Below are positions 44,317-53,220 of a stretch of 64,000 nucleotides of DNA, in pieces. Position numbers and translations under genes: made by a program. Source of the DNA: Saccharothrix sp. (GTDB lineage: Bacteria; Actinomycetota; Actinomycetes; Mycobacteriales; Pseudonocardiaceae); assembly GCF_031180885.1 (NCBI RefSeq), contig NZ_JAPSLK010000034.1, forward strand, positions 28,030 to 92,029. Direction: 5' to 3'. The notes under the pieces are model-generated. The model made no database searches and had not been told where the DNA came from. It worked only from the letters and a program-made list of their open reading frames with translations. Position 1 is the stretch's first letter. Every line of letters starts with the position of its first letter.

Positions 44317-45348
44317 TCAGCGCAGTCCGGTTCCGGAGGGTGACGACGTGCTCGCGCGCAGTACCACCTCGCCGGCCACCCGGACCGTCCGCACGCCCGG
44401 GGCTTCCTCCAAGACCAGCCGTGCGGCCCGTTCGCCCATGTCCTCCAGCGGCAGTCGGACCGTGCTCAGGCCGGGGGTCAGGTCGCGGAGGGTGGGGATG
44501 TCGTCGAAACCGGCGATGGACACGTCCTCGGGCACCCGCAGGCCGTGGTCGCGCAGGGCCGCCATGGCGCCCACCGCCATCACGTCGTTGACGGCGAAGA
44601 TGCAGGTAGCGCCCGTGTTCGCGGCGAGGAGGGCCTGGGTCGCGGCGTAGCCGCCGTCGCGGGTGAAGTCGCCGTGGTGGACGACCGGGTCGGGCACGTT
44701 CTCGTCGGCCAGGCCGGCTCGGAAGCCGGCGACGCGGTCCCGGGCGACGACCAGGTCCGCCGGCCCGGCGAGCACGGCGAACTCCCGGTGGCCGAGCGCG
44801 GCGAGTTCGACGGCCAGCGCCCGCGCGCCCGCCCGGTTGGCCGGGACGACGGTGTCCACGCCGAGCTTGGCCTGCGACACGGCGGCGACCCGGCCGCCCT
44901 GGGCGGTGAACGCGTCGATCTCCTCGACCAGGCGGGCGGCGGTGGGCTTGTCGGTGGTGCGGCTGCCCGCGATGACCACGGCGCGGGCCCGGTGGGCGCG
45001 CAGGGTGTGCAGGAGGTCGACCTCGCGGCCGGGGTCGCGGCCGGTGGTGCCGAGCACGACGACGAGGCCTGCTTCCTCGGCGACCCGGGTGACGCCGGCG
45101 GCGATGGAGGAGAAGTACGGGTCCGCGATGTCGTGCACCAGGAGACCGACCAGGGCGCTGGTGTTGCGGGCGAGGGCCTGGGCGGAGGCGTTGGGCAGGT
45201 AGCCGAGCCGCTGGGCGGTCCCCACGACCCGTTCCCGCAGTTCGTCGCTCACCTGGCGGGTGCTGCCGTTGAGCACGCGCGAGGCGGTGGCCAGCGAGAC
45301 GCCCGCCTGCTTCGCCACTTCGACCAGCGTGACCTGCCGGGATGCCAA
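44317..45348 (-). CDS. LacI-family repressor
   Basis: 343 residues. HTH: QVTLVEVAKQAGVSLATASRVLNGSTRQVSDELRERVVGTAQRLGYLPNASAQAL, then a periplasmic-binding-like sugar sensor domain. TTG 45348 has GAGGAGG 6 bases upstream and gives the usual N-terminus. It is divergent from the oxidoreductase-DUF993-isomerase operon, whose promoter carries two LacI-type palindromes, so it should repress that operon until a sugar ligand appears. Confidence 0.92.
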   Translation of the reverse strand: MASRQVTLVEVAKQAGVSLATASRVLNGSTRQVSDELRERVVGTAQRLGYLPNASAQALARNTSALVGLLVHDIADPYFSSIAAGVTRVAEEAGLVVVLGTTGRDPGREVDLLHTLRAHRARAVVIAGSRTTDKPTAARLVEEIDAFTAQGGRVAAVSQAKLGVDTVVPANRAGARALAVELAALGHREFAVLAGPADLVVARDRVAGFRAGLADENVPDPVVHHGDFTRDGGYAATQALLAANTGATCIFAVNDVMAVGAMAALRDHGLRVPEDVSIAGFDDIPTLRDLTPGLSTVRLPLEDMGERAARLVLEEAPGVRTVRVAGEVVLRASTSSPSGTGLR

Positions 45349-45443
45349 GCGTTCCTCCTCGCGGTGTGCGGGCTGCGAGCCTAACCCCCGACCGGCCGCA
45401 CGTCGGCGGCGCCACACCCGACAGGCCGGCGAACAGGGGTGTG

Positions 45444-45473
45444 TTGACGTGCGCGTGCGGCCGACCGTAGCGT
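45444..45473 (+). promoter_or_regulatory. Promoter of the DUF993 operon
   Basis: TTGACG (45444-45449), 18 bases, TAGCGT (45468-45473), with the LacI operators starting at the -10. Confidence 0.6.
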
Positions 45474-45508
45474 GTGGAAAGCGCTTTCCAAACCCGCGCT
45501 TTCCACAC
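45472..45508. promoter_or_regulatory. LacI-family operator pair
   Basis: TGGAAAGCGCTTTCCA (45475-45490) is a perfect 16-bp palindrome with the central CG typical of LacI/GalR sites. In addition GTGTGGAAAGCGC (45472-45484) and GCGCTTTCCACAC (45496-45508) form a 13-bp inverted repeat, offering a second overlapping site. Confidence 0.85.
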
Positions 45509-45536
45509 CACTGCCACTTCGGCTCGGAGGTCACGC

Positions 45537-46679
45537 ATGGCTGTGCGCACGATCGGGGTCGTGCTGAACGGGGTCACCGGGCGGATGGGGTACCGCCAGC
45601 ACCTCGTCCGCTCGATCCTCGCCATCCGCGAACGCGGCGGGGTCCGCGTCGACCCGGACACCGTGCTGCTCCCCGAGCCCGTCCTGGTCGGCCGCAACGC
45701 GGAGAAGCTCAAGGAACTCGCCGCGCGCCACGACCTCGCCCGCTGGACCACCGACCTCGACGCGGCCCTGGGCGACCCGGCCACCGAGGTCTACTTCGAC
45801 GCCCAGGTCACCTCGGCCCACGTCGTCGCCATCTCCAAGGCCATCGCCGCGGGCAAGCACGTCTACACCGAGAAGCCGGTGGCGTCCTCGCCCGAAGAGG
45901 TCCTCGAACTCGCCCGGCTGGCCGACGACAAGGGCGTCCGGCACGGCGTGGTCGCCGACAAGCTCTACCTGCCGGGCATCCGCAAGCTGCGCCGCCTGGT
46001 GGACTCGGGCTTCTTCGGCCGGGTCCTGAGCATCCGCGGCGAGTTCGGCTACTGGGTCTTCGAGGGCGACTGGCAGACCGCGCAGCGACCCTCCTGGAAC
46101 TACCGGGCCGAGGACGGCGGCGGGATCGTCATCGACATGTTCTGCCACTGGTCCTACCTGCTGGAGAACGTCTTCGGCCCGGTCGAGGCGGTCACCGCGC
46201 GCGCCGTCACGCACATCCCGCGGCGCTGGGACGAGCAGGGGCAGCCCTACGCCGCCACCGCCGACGACGCCGCCTACGCGATCTTCGAGCTGGCCGGGGG
46301 AGTGGTGGCCCAGGTCAACTCCTCCTGGACCACCCGCGTCCGGCGCGACGAGCTGGTGGAGTTCCACGTCGACGGCACCCACGGCAGCGCCGTCGCCGGA
46401 CTGCGCAACTGCGTGGCGCAGTCCCGTGAGATGACGCCGAAGCCGGTGTGGGACCCGGACGTCCCGTCGCCGCACGACTTCCGCGCGCAGTGGCAGGAGG
46501 TGCCGGACAACGAGGAGTTCGGCAACGGGTTCCGCGTGCAGTGGGAGGACTTCCTCACCCACGTCCACCGCGACCTGCCCTACCGCCACGACTTCCGCGC
46601 CGGCGCCCGGGACGTCCGGCTCGCCGCCCTGGGTCTGGAGTCCTCGCGCACCGGCCGCCGGATCGAGGTGCCCGCGTGA
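45537..46679 (+). CDS. Gfo/Idh/MocA-family oxidoreductase
   Basis: 380 residues. Rossmann domain with an unusual opening GVVLNGVTGRMGYRQHLVRSI, the YTEKPVASSPEE motif (EKP lysine, about residue 118) and a C-terminal sheet domain. The family oxidises or reduces sugars and inositols with NAD(P). GGAGG lies 6 bases before ATG 45537. First gene of a LacI-controlled three-gene operon; overlaps the next by 4 bp. Confidence 0.88.
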   Translation: MAVRTIGVVLNGVTGRMGYRQHLVRSILAIRERGGVRVDPDTVLLPEPVLVGRNAEKLKELAARHDLARWTTDLDAALGDPATEVYFDAQVTSAHVVAISKAIAAGKHVYTEKPVASSPEEVLELARLADDKGVRHGVVADKLYLPGIRKLRRLVDSGFFGRVLSIRGEFGYWVFEGDWQTAQRPSWNYRAEDGGGIVIDMFCHWSYLLENVFGPVEAVTARAVTHIPRRWDEQGQPYAATADDAAYAIFELAGGVVAQVNSSWTTRVRRDELVEFHVDGTHGSAVAGLRNCVAQSREMTPKPVWDPDVPSPHDFRAQWQEVPDNEEFGNGFRVQWEDFLTHVHRDLPYRHDFRAGARDVRLAALGLESSRTGRRIEVPA

Positions 46680-47800
46680 CCACCGTCCGCCTGCCGCGGC
46701 CCGACGGCACCTTCACCACCCACACCCTCGATGAGCCCAAGGACTGGGGCGCGCCGGCCGGTCCGCCGACGTCCCGCGTCGCGTTCGCCGCCGCGCACGT
46801 CGTGGCCGACCCGTTCGCGGACAACACGCCGGGCGCGCCGGCCCAGCTCGACTGGGACGCCACGCTGAGCTTCCGCCGCCGCCTGTGGGACCTGGGTTTC
46901 GGCGTCGCCGAGGCGATGGACACCGCCCAGCGCGGCATGGGCCTGGACTGGCCGACCGCGTTGGAGTTGATCCGGCGCAGCGCCGCCGAGGCCACCGGCC
47001 GGATCGCGGCGGGCGTCGGCACCGACCACGACACCGCCGACCCGCTGACCGCCTACACCGAGCAGTTGGAGGCGGTGACCGCGCTCGGCGTGCAGCCGAT
47101 CCTGATGTGCAGCCGCAAGCTGGCCGCCGTCGCACGCGGACCCGAGGACTACCAACGGGTCTACGCCGCCCTGCTGGAACAGGTGACCGAGCCGGTGATC
47201 CTGCACTGGCTGGGGCCGGCGTTCGACCCGGCGCTGACCGGCTACTGGGGTTCGACGGACGTGGCCGAGGCGACCAAGCACTTCCTCGACCTCATCCACA
47301 CCTATTTATCCAAAGTGGACGGCGTGAAGGTGTCGCTGCTCGACGCCGGGCACGAGGTGTCGTTGCGGCGCGCGCTGCCCGACGGCGTCCGCTGCTACAC
47401 CGGCGACGACTACAACTACCCCGAGCTGATCGCGGGCGACGACGTCGGCCACAGCGACGCCCTGCTCGGCATCTTCGACCCGATCGCCCCCGCCGCCGCG
47501 TCCGCGCTGCACGTCTTGGATTCCGGTGACGCGCAAGAGTTCCGGGCGATCCTCGAACCGACCGTGGCGCTGTCCCGGCACATCTTCGGCGCGCCCACGT
47601 TCCACTACAAGACCGGTGTGGTGTTCCTGGCCTGGCTCAACGGGTTCCAGGACGCCTGGTCGATGGTGGGCGGGATGCAGTCGGCGCGGTCCCTCGTGCA
47701 CCTGGGGGAGACGCTGCGCCTGGCCGACGCCGCCGGACTCCTGGTGGACCCGGCGCTCGCGGCGGCCCGGTGGGAGCAGCTGGTGGGGGTGTTGTCGTGA
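46676..47800 (+). CDS. DUF993 family protein (dihydrodipicolinate-synthase-like barrel)
   Basis: 374 residues, a TIM-barrel relative of the class I aldolase DHDPS group. Notable segments: QPILMCSRKLAAVARGPEDY, EPVILHWLGPAFDPALTGYWGS, CYTGDDYNYPELIAGD and FHYKTGVVFLAWLNGFQ, the last with a lysine that could form the Schiff base (inference). GTG 46676 overlaps the upstream stop, and the stop overlaps the isomerase start. Function unknown; the operon suggests a sugar-derived keto compound is cleaved here. Confidence 0.85.
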   Translation: MTTVRLPRPDGTFTTHTLDEPKDWGAPAGPPTSRVAFAAAHVVADPFADNTPGAPAQLDWDATLSFRRRLWDLGFGVAEAMDTAQRGMGLDWPTALELIRRSAAEATGRIAAGVGTDHDTADPLTAYTEQLEAVTALGVQPILMCSRKLAAVARGPEDYQRVYAALLEQVTEPVILHWLGPAFDPALTGYWGSTDVAEATKHFLDLIHTYLSKVDGVKVSLLDAGHEVSLRRALPDGVRCYTGDDYNYPELIAGDDVGHSDALLGIFDPIAPAAASALHVLDSGDAQEFRAILEPTVALSRHIFGAPTFHYKTGVVFLAWLNGFQDAWSMVGGMQSARSLVHLGETLRLADAAGLLVDPALAAARWEQLVGVLS

Positions 47801-48627
47801 GGCTGTCGCTCAACCAGGCAACGATCAAGCGCGCGACGGTCGCCGAGGCGGTGGACGTGTGCGTGCGGCACGGGATCTCCTCGATCGGGCTGTGGCGCGA
47901 ACCGGTGGCGGAGTTAGGGCTGGACAAGTCCGCGCGGCTGGTCGAGGAGGCCGGGCTGCGGGTCTCGTCGCTGTGCCGGGGCGGGTTCTTCACCGGGGTC
48001 GACCAGCGGGAAGCGTTGGCGGACAACCGGAAGGCCATCGACGAGGCGGCTGCGCTGCATGCGGACTGCCTGGTCCTGGTGCCCGGCGGGGTGCCCGATC
48101 GAGACTTGATCGGCGCGCGGCAGCGGGTCGCGGACGCGTTGGCGGCCTTGGCGCCTTACGCGTCGGACGCCGGCGTGAAGCTCGCGATCGAACCCATGCA
48201 CCCGGTGTTCTGCGCGGATCGGGGTGTGGTGTCGACGTTGGGGCAGGCGCTGGACCTGGCCGCGCCGTTCTCCCCGGACGTGGTGGGTGTCGTGGTCGAC
48301 GCGCTGCACGTGTGGTGGGACCCGGACCTGCCCGCGCAGGTCGCCCGCGCGGCCGGCCGGATCTTCTCCTACCAGGTGTGCGACTGGATCACGCCGCTGC
48401 CGGCGGACGTGCTGCTCGGGCGCGGCCTGCCCGGCGACGGGCACGTCGACCTGCCGTGGCTGACCGCGCTGGTCGAGCCGTTCTACTCCGGTGACGTCGA
48501 GGTCGAGGTGTTCAACGCGGACGTGTGGGCGGCGGACTTTTCGTCGGTGGCCGCGGACCTGGTGCGGCGGCACGCGGCCGGGTGGCGGCCGGTCGTGGAC
48601 GGCGGCCACGACCGGCCGGCCGCTTAG
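47797..48627 (+). CDS. Sugar phosphate isomerase/epimerase (xylose-isomerase-like TIM barrel)
   Basis: 276 residues. AP_endonuc_2/Xyl isomerase-type barrel with metal-site candidates Glu in LAIEPMHPVF, Asp/His in VVDALHVWWDPDL and His/Asp in GDGHVDLPWL, and the terminal EVEVFN Glu. It resembles inosose isomerase or 3-keto-sugar epimerase relatives. GTG 47797 overlaps the DUF993 stop by 4 bp. The 3' end overlaps the convergent peroxidase by 4 bp. Confidence 0.86.
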   Translation: MRLSLNQATIKRATVAEAVDVCVRHGISSIGLWREPVAELGLDKSARLVEEAGLRVSSLCRGGFFTGVDQREALADNRKAIDEAAALHADCLVLVPGGVPDRDLIGARQRVADALAALAPYASDAGVKLAIEPMHPVFCADRGVVSTLGQALDLAAPFSPDVVGVVVDALHVWWDPDLPAQVARAAGRIFSYQVCDWITPLPADVLLGRGLPGDGHVDLPWLTALVEPFYSGDVEVEVFNADVWAADFSSVAADLVRRHAAGWRPVVDGGHDRPAA

Positions 48628-50033
48628 CGCGGCAGTTCCCGGCCCGCCGCCAGCAGCCGCAGCGTGCTGATCGACGGGACCAGGGCGTACAGCGCGCCCG
48701 TGGTGCGGACGAAGCGGGGGAACGCCAGTTCCGTTCCCCCGAACCGCGCGCCGCCCGCGCCCCCGATGACCGGGTCGGTGCCGGTCGGCGCGCCGTCCGC
48801 GCCGCCGGCGAACTCCGGGTTGTTCGCCCAGACCCGTTGCTGGAACTCGAACTGCTCGCGGATCGACGTGCAGTGGGCGACGAACACCAGCCCGCGCTCG
48901 GCGTGCGGGTCCTGCTCGTGGGGCGGCCCGAACGGGATGCCGCGCCGCAGGATGCGCCGCTGCGTGGGCTTGCGGTAGGTGAACGAGCGCGGGTTGGTCT
49001 TGCGGATGTGCGCCGCGCACGGGGTGCGCTCGCCCAGCGGGTCGCCGGCGTAGTCGAAGTCGTTGCGGTCCGGCCCGAGGCCGAGCGCCGGGTCGGCCGG
49101 GTCGGCGAGCGGGCGTCCGTCGCGGTGGCGGCCGATGAGCAGCGCGCCCATCTCGTCCGGGGTGACGCCGAGGGCGTCGGCGTGTTCGCGGAGGGCTTCC
49201 TGCCAGCCCGCGACGTCCTGGGTGAGGCGGCGGATGACCTGGAGCGACCCGTTGTGCAGCCAGCGGGCGGTGCGGTCGCTCTCGTCGCCGCGCTCGCTGT
49301 CGTGGCCGAAGACGAACTCGCCGGGCTTGACCAGCAGCGCCCCGGCGTGGCCGAGGCGGTGGCCGGGTCGGTGCGGGTCCTCCTCGTGGAAGCCGTGGAC
49401 GCCCGGCTGCGAGATGCCGTCCTTGAACCCGAAGTGCTCGCGCCCCCTGAGCCGCCCGGGGAGGGTTTCGCCGAGTTCCTGGTGGACCTTGACGACGCCG
49501 AGGAGGTCGTCGAGCAGGTCGAGCATGGTGTCCACGGCCTGGAGCCGCTCGGTGCAGTCGGACGCCACCGTGACCACGGCGTGGATGTGCTGCTCGGACC
49601 GGCCGAACAACCACTCTTCCGGGTCATCCCCGGTGACGTCGGCCCGTGCTTCCGCGCCCATCCACAATTCCGGGTCTCTTCGCTCGAGATCCTCGGCAAC
49701 GGCGGACGGGTTGACCGCGAGCTTGACCAGGCCCTCGGGCGTCAGCGACAGGTTCGCCCAGGTGGCCTTGAGCGTCTGCGGGTCCCCGCCGAACATGGCG
49801 CGGCCCAGCGAGAAGGCTTCGTTGAAGTCCTCGACGTCGGCGGTGACGGAGAGGTAGCCGATCATGGCGGCCAGCCAGGTTCTCCCCAGCTTGGCGTCGG
49901 TGAACCGCAGGAAGCGGAACTGCTGGTGGTCTTTGTTGAACGCGGCGAGCACGTTCCCCTGGATCTCACGCGACTTCCGCAGCGGAGGCCGAACCCCCCG
50001 CTGCTCGGCGTGCAGGTGCAGCAACTCGGACAT
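48624..50033 (-). CDS. Dye-decolorizing (DyP-type) peroxidase
   Basis: 469 residues. The distal motif GFKDGISQP (Asp205) and the downstream heme region with proximal-His candidates (GLVFVAHCTSIREQFEFQQRVW) identify the family. No signal peptide, so it is cytoplasmic or carried inside an encapsulin; no encapsulin gene is adjacent. ATG 50033 has GGGGA 8 bases upstream; ATG 50066 and 50048 are further starts with poorer spacing. The large size and insertions point to the longer DyP classes. It oxidises bulky aromatic donors with peroxide. Confidence 0.88.
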   Translation of the reverse strand: MSELLHLHAEQRGVRPPLRKSREIQGNVLAAFNKDHQQFRFLRFTDAKLGRTWLAAMIGYLSVTADVEDFNEAFSLGRAMFGGDPQTLKATWANLSLTPEGLVKLAVNPSAVAEDLERRDPELWMGAEARADVTGDDPEEWLFGRSEQHIHAVVTVASDCTERLQAVDTMLDLLDDLLGVVKVHQELGETLPGRLRGREHFGFKDGISQPGVHGFHEEDPHRPGHRLGHAGALLVKPGEFVFGHDSERGDESDRTARWLHNGSLQVIRRLTQDVAGWQEALREHADALGVTPDEMGALLIGRHRDGRPLADPADPALGLGPDRNDFDYAGDPLGERTPCAAHIRKTNPRSFTYRKPTQRRILRRGIPFGPPHEQDPHAERGLVFVAHCTSIREQFEFQQRVWANNPEFAGGADGAPTGTDPVIGGAGGARFGGTELAFPRFVRTTGALYALVPSISTLRLLAAGRELPR

Positions 50034-50365
50034 ACCGAGAGTCCCCATTCCCCCGAATGCTCTCATGAGCAGAAGAGCACATTCGACGGTCCCTGATACC
50101 GACGAGTAGCAACCACCACCCACCCGGCGTAACGAGAACCGAAACTGTCGGTGGCCCGTGGGACAAGGGAACCGGGGGCCGGAGGCCGAGCCGCAGTCGG
50201 CTCAGCGGTGGCGGTCGGAGCGGCTGAGCGCCGGCGGTTGGATCGGCTGAGCGGCGGCGGTCGGCGGGGTGGCGGCGGCAAGCGGTGGGCGTGGGATGGC
50301 GATGGCACATAGTCGGATCGTGCTGCTGAACGTGTCCTACCTGCCGAACAGCGCTCAGAACGACC
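50034..50365. other. Intergenic region without a convincing gene
   Basis: Upstream region of the peroxidase, with GCGGTGGCGGTCGGAGCGGCTGA-like near-repeats of CGGCTGAGCGGCGG around 50200-50260. A 24-codon frame at about 50296-50370 is too weak to call. Confidence 0.4.
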
Positions 50366-50404
50366 GGTGATCGGGTCGCGGCCGGAAACCGCGACCCGGT
50401 CACC
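50366..50404 (-). terminator. Terminator of the beta-lactamase-like gene
   Basis: GGTGATCGGGTCGCGG (50366-50381) and CCGCGACCCGGTCACC (50389-50404) form a 16-bp stem with one wobble pair and a 7-base loop, right after the stop at 50410. Confidence 0.85.
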
Positions 50405-50409
50405 GGGGG

Positions 50410-51447
50410 TCAGCCGCCGTTGGACGCGCGGTACGGCTGGGCCGAGTACGCGCGCGGCTTGGCGGTGGTGATGCGCAGGACCGAGTCGTACAGCGTGCGG
50501 CCCAGGGCGGCGCGGGCGCGCAGGGCCGGGTGGGTGGTGCTGTAGTTGTCGGCGTTGGCCGCCTGGTCGCCGGCGAACTGGCCCGACGCGAACAGCGCGT
50601 ACGTCACGACCGCCTTGCCCGACGCGTCGAACACGATCCCCGCCTCGTTGCGGCCGTCCGCGAACCACCCCGCCTTGGTGGCCACGTTCAGCCGTTCGGC
50701 GGACGACAGGTTCAGCCGGATGCCGTCCGTGAACGACGTCAGCGACCGCAGCACCTTCAGCAGGTGCTCGGTCGACCCGGCCGACAGCAGTTCACCGCGC
50801 ACCAGCTTCTGCAGCAGCGTGAACGTCTCGCGCGGCGTCGTCGTGCCCAGGAAGAACCGGTTCGGGTTGGCCACCGGCACGACCTGCGTGTGCACGAAAC
50901 CCTTCGACCGCAGGATCTCGTTCAGCTCCGCCGCCGGCACGACCAGCCCGCACAGCCGCACCGCCGTGTTGTCCGACACGGTCAGCAGGGCCGCCAGCGC
51001 GTGCCCGACCGTCACCGAACTGGGGTACGCCCCGTCCAGCCCGAAGATCCCGTCGGTGTCCTGGATCACGATCGACGCGGTCACGTCCACCCGCTGGTCG
51101 AGCGTGATCAAGCCCCGGTCGACCTTGTCCAGCACCGCGACCGCCACCGCGATCTTGTTCACGCTGTACGCGTCGACCACCCGGTCGGCGTTGTCCTCCA
51201 CGGCGGTCTTCACCACGCCGTCCGGGTCGGCCACGCCGATGTAGGACGACCAGGTCCCGCGCGCGAGGTACGTCTCACGCTGGTACTTCCGCGCGATCTT
51301 GCGGCGGGCGAGGTCGGCGGTGGTCGGGATCAGCGCGTCCCACTCGGCGTCGGTCTCCTGCGCCGAGGCCGTGCCGGCGGTGCCCAGGACGGCGCCGGCC
51401 GCCGCGACCGAGCCCAGACCCAGCGCGAACCTGCGGTTGATGTTCAT
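50410..51447 (-). CDS. Secreted class A beta-lactamase-fold serine hydrolase
   Basis: 345 residues. N-terminal Tat-like signal INRRFALGLGSVAAAGAVLGTAGTASA (cut after about 29). Active-site serine and lysine in S95-V-N-K98, and the S158-D159-N160 triad are intact, but the KTG position is K258-A259-G260. The Omega-loop glutamate is not obvious. A true penicillin-hydrolysing role is therefore uncertain; a carboxypeptidase or esterase is possible. ATG 51447 follows GGGGGCAC. Confidence 0.8.
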   Translation of the reverse strand: MNINRRFALGLGSVAAAGAVLGTAGTASAQETDAEWDALIPTTADLARRKIARKYQRETYLARGTWSSYIGVADPDGVVKTAVEDNADRVVDAYSVNKIAVAVAVLDKVDRGLITLDQRVDVTASIVIQDTDGIFGLDGAYPSSVTVGHALAALLTVSDNTAVRLCGLVVPAAELNEILRSKGFVHTQVVPVANPNRFFLGTTTPRETFTLLQKLVRGELLSAGSTEHLLKVLRSLTSFTDGIRLNLSSAERLNVATKAGWFADGRNEAGIVFDASGKAVVTYALFASGQFAGDQAANADNYSTTHPALRARAALGRTLYDSVLRITTAKPRAYSAQPYRASNGG

Positions 51448-51557
51448 GTGCCCCCAATCAGGTGGTTGTCCGCCCACATAGACGCCGGCGGAGGCCGTTT
51501 TGTTGCCTCCCTCGGCGCAACGCGGTGCGCTGATCCAACCAGCAGTAGCCTGCCGAC

Positions 51558-52265
51558 ATGGGTGAAGGGGTATTCCTCATCACGGGTGCGTCCCGCGGCA
51601 TCGGCCTGGCGACCGCGCAAGCCGCCGCCGAGGCCGGGTACCGGCTGGTGCTGACCGCGCGGGACGTCGAGAAGCTGGCCGAGCACGCGGCGCGGCTGGG
51701 CGGCCCGGACCGGGTGTGGGTGGCCTCCTGCGACGTGCGCCGGTGGGAGCAGGTCGCCGCGCTGGTCGGCCGGGTCGAGGAGGAGTGGGGGCGGCTGGAC
51801 GTCGTGTTCGCCAACGCGGGCACCAGCGTCGTCACGTCGTTCACGTCCTCGCAGGGCGCGCCGCCTTCGCAGTGGGCCGACATGGTCCTGACGAACGTGT
51901 GCGGCCCGGCGTTCACCGCCCGCGCCGCCCTGCCCGCCCTGATCCGCAGCGGCGGTCACCTGGTGCTCACCGGGTCGGCGGCCGGGCGCGGGGTGCGGCC
52001 GGGCAACCTGTACTCGGCGACGAAGTGGGCGGTCACCGGCCTCGCTCAGGCGATCCGGGCGGAGTGCGTCGGCACCGGGGTGCGGGTCACGCTGGTCCAG
52101 CCGGGCCTGACCGACACCGGCGGCATCCCCGCGTCGCGGCTGGGCGACCCGAAGCTCGCGCCCGCGGACGTGGCGCGCGCCGTGCTCTACGCGGTGTCCC
52201 AGCCGTCCACTGTGGACGTCAACGAGATCCTGGTGCGGCCGGTGGGCCAGGACGCGTACCGGTGA
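51558..52265 (+). CDS. Short-chain dehydrogenase/reductase
   Basis: 235 residues, classical SDR. TGASRGIG (about 9-16) binds NAD(P), NAG in FANAGTS, catalytic Ser in LTGSAAG and the YxxxK pair in YSATK. ATG 51558 just after a promoter-like region; 110 bp divergent from the beta-lactamase-like gene. The 3' end overlaps the convergent WYL gene by 47 bp. Substrate unknown. Confidence 0.88.
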   Translation: MGEGVFLITGASRGIGLATAQAAAEAGYRLVLTARDVEKLAEHAARLGGPDRVWVASCDVRRWEQVAALVGRVEEEWGRLDVVFANAGTSVVTSFTSSQGAPPSQWADMVLTNVCGPAFTARAALPALIRSGGHLVLTGSAAGRGVRPGNLYSATKWAVTGLAQAIRAECVGTGVRVTLVQPGLTDTGGIPASRLGDPKLAPADVARAVLYAVSQPSTVDVNEILVRPVGQDAYR

Positions 52266-53178
52266 GCCGGGCCGCGACCGCGCGCAACGCGGCCACGACC
52301 TCGTCGGACGCCTCCAGGGTGTAGTCCGCGCCGCACAGCAGCAGGTCCGCGGCGATCGGCTCGATCGTGTCCGCGCCCAGGTGCACCCGGCAGGTCGTCG
52401 CCGACACCGGCTCGACCTTGCCCGGCAGCGCCACCACCAGCCGCGCCTCCACGATCGGCGCGGGCGCGCGGACCAGGGCGGTCGCCGCGTACCGGTAGGG
52501 CGCGGTGGTCAGCCGGCGCGCGACGAACGCGCCGGGTTCCTCGGGCAGGTCGCGCGGCGGGAACCGGTGCCCGGTGGTGCGCGGCGCGCCGATCCGGTCG
52601 ACCCGGAACATCCGCCAGTCCTGCCGGGCCGGGTCGAACGCGAGCAGGTACCACAGGCGGAACAGCGTCACCAGGCTGTGCGGCTCGACCTTGCGGTCCC
52701 GGCCCTTGTAGGTGAACCGCACGGCCTCGCGGTCCCGGCACGCCGCCGCCAGCACGCCCAGCGCCGCCGGGTCGGACTCCGGTGTCCCGCCGAACGGGAT
52801 GCGCGACACCGTCGAGCCCAGCGCGTCGATCTGCCGGCGCAACCGGTCCGGCAGCACCGGTTCCAGCTTGGCCAGGGCGCGGAAAGCGCTTTCTTCCATG
52901 CCGCGGGTGGACGCCGCCGTGCGCAGCCCGATGGCCACCGCGACCGCCTCGTCGTCGTCCAGCAGCAACGGCGGCAGGTCGCGCCCGGACTCCAGCCGGT
53001 ACCCGCCCGTCGTCCCGGTCGTCCCGTGCACGGGATAACCCAACTCCCGCAACCGCTCGACGTCACGCCGCACGGTCCGGTCGGTCACCCCGAGCCGCTC
53101 CGCCAGTTCCGCGCCGGTCCAGTCCCGGCGGCTCTGGAGGAGTGACAAGAGTCGCAGCATGCGGGCGGGCATGTTCAT
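52219..53178 (-). CDS. YafY-type WYL regulator
   Basis: 319 residues. HTH_11: MPARMLRLLSLLQSRRDWTGAELAERLGVTDRTVRRDVERLRELGYPVHGTTGTTGGYRL, then WYL domain (AVRFTYKGRDRKVEPHSLVTLFRLWYLLAFD..WRMFRVDRI). Starts at 53187, 53178 or 53172 are possible; the operator palindrome lies at 53182-53196, favouring 53178 or 53172. Divergent from the hydrolase at 53221, which it probably controls. Confidence 0.87.
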   Translation of the reverse strand: MNMPARMLRLLSLLQSRRDWTGAELAERLGVTDRTVRRDVERLRELGYPVHGTTGTTGGYRLESGRDLPPLLLDDDEAVAVAIGLRTAASTRGMEESAFRALAKLEPVLPDRLRRQIDALGSTVSRIPFGGTPESDPAALGVLAAACRDREAVRFTYKGRDRKVEPHSLVTLFRLWYLLAFDPARQDWRMFRVDRIGAPRTTGHRFPPRDLPEEPGAFVARRLTTAPYRYAATALVRAPAPIVEARLVVALPGKVEPVSATTCRVHLGADTIEPIAADLLLCGADYTLEASDEVVAALRAVAARLTGTRPGPPAAPGSR

Positions 53179-53181
53179 TAC

Positions 53182-53196
53182 GGACATCCTATGTCC
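53182..53196. promoter_or_regulatory. Operator between WYL regulator and hydrolase
   Basis: GGACAT (53182-53187) and ATGTCC (53191-53196) with a 3-base spacer, in the 42-bp divergent gap. It overlaps the regulator's possible start, pointing to a very short leader. Confidence 0.6.
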
Positions 53197-53220
53197 TAAG
53201 GCCGTTCTAATGTCGATCAC

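Noticed and set aside
50296..50370. 24-codon frame MAMAHSRIVLLNVSYLPN...
   Set aside because: No ribosome site, not followed by a coupled gene, and overlaps the terminator stem at 50366.
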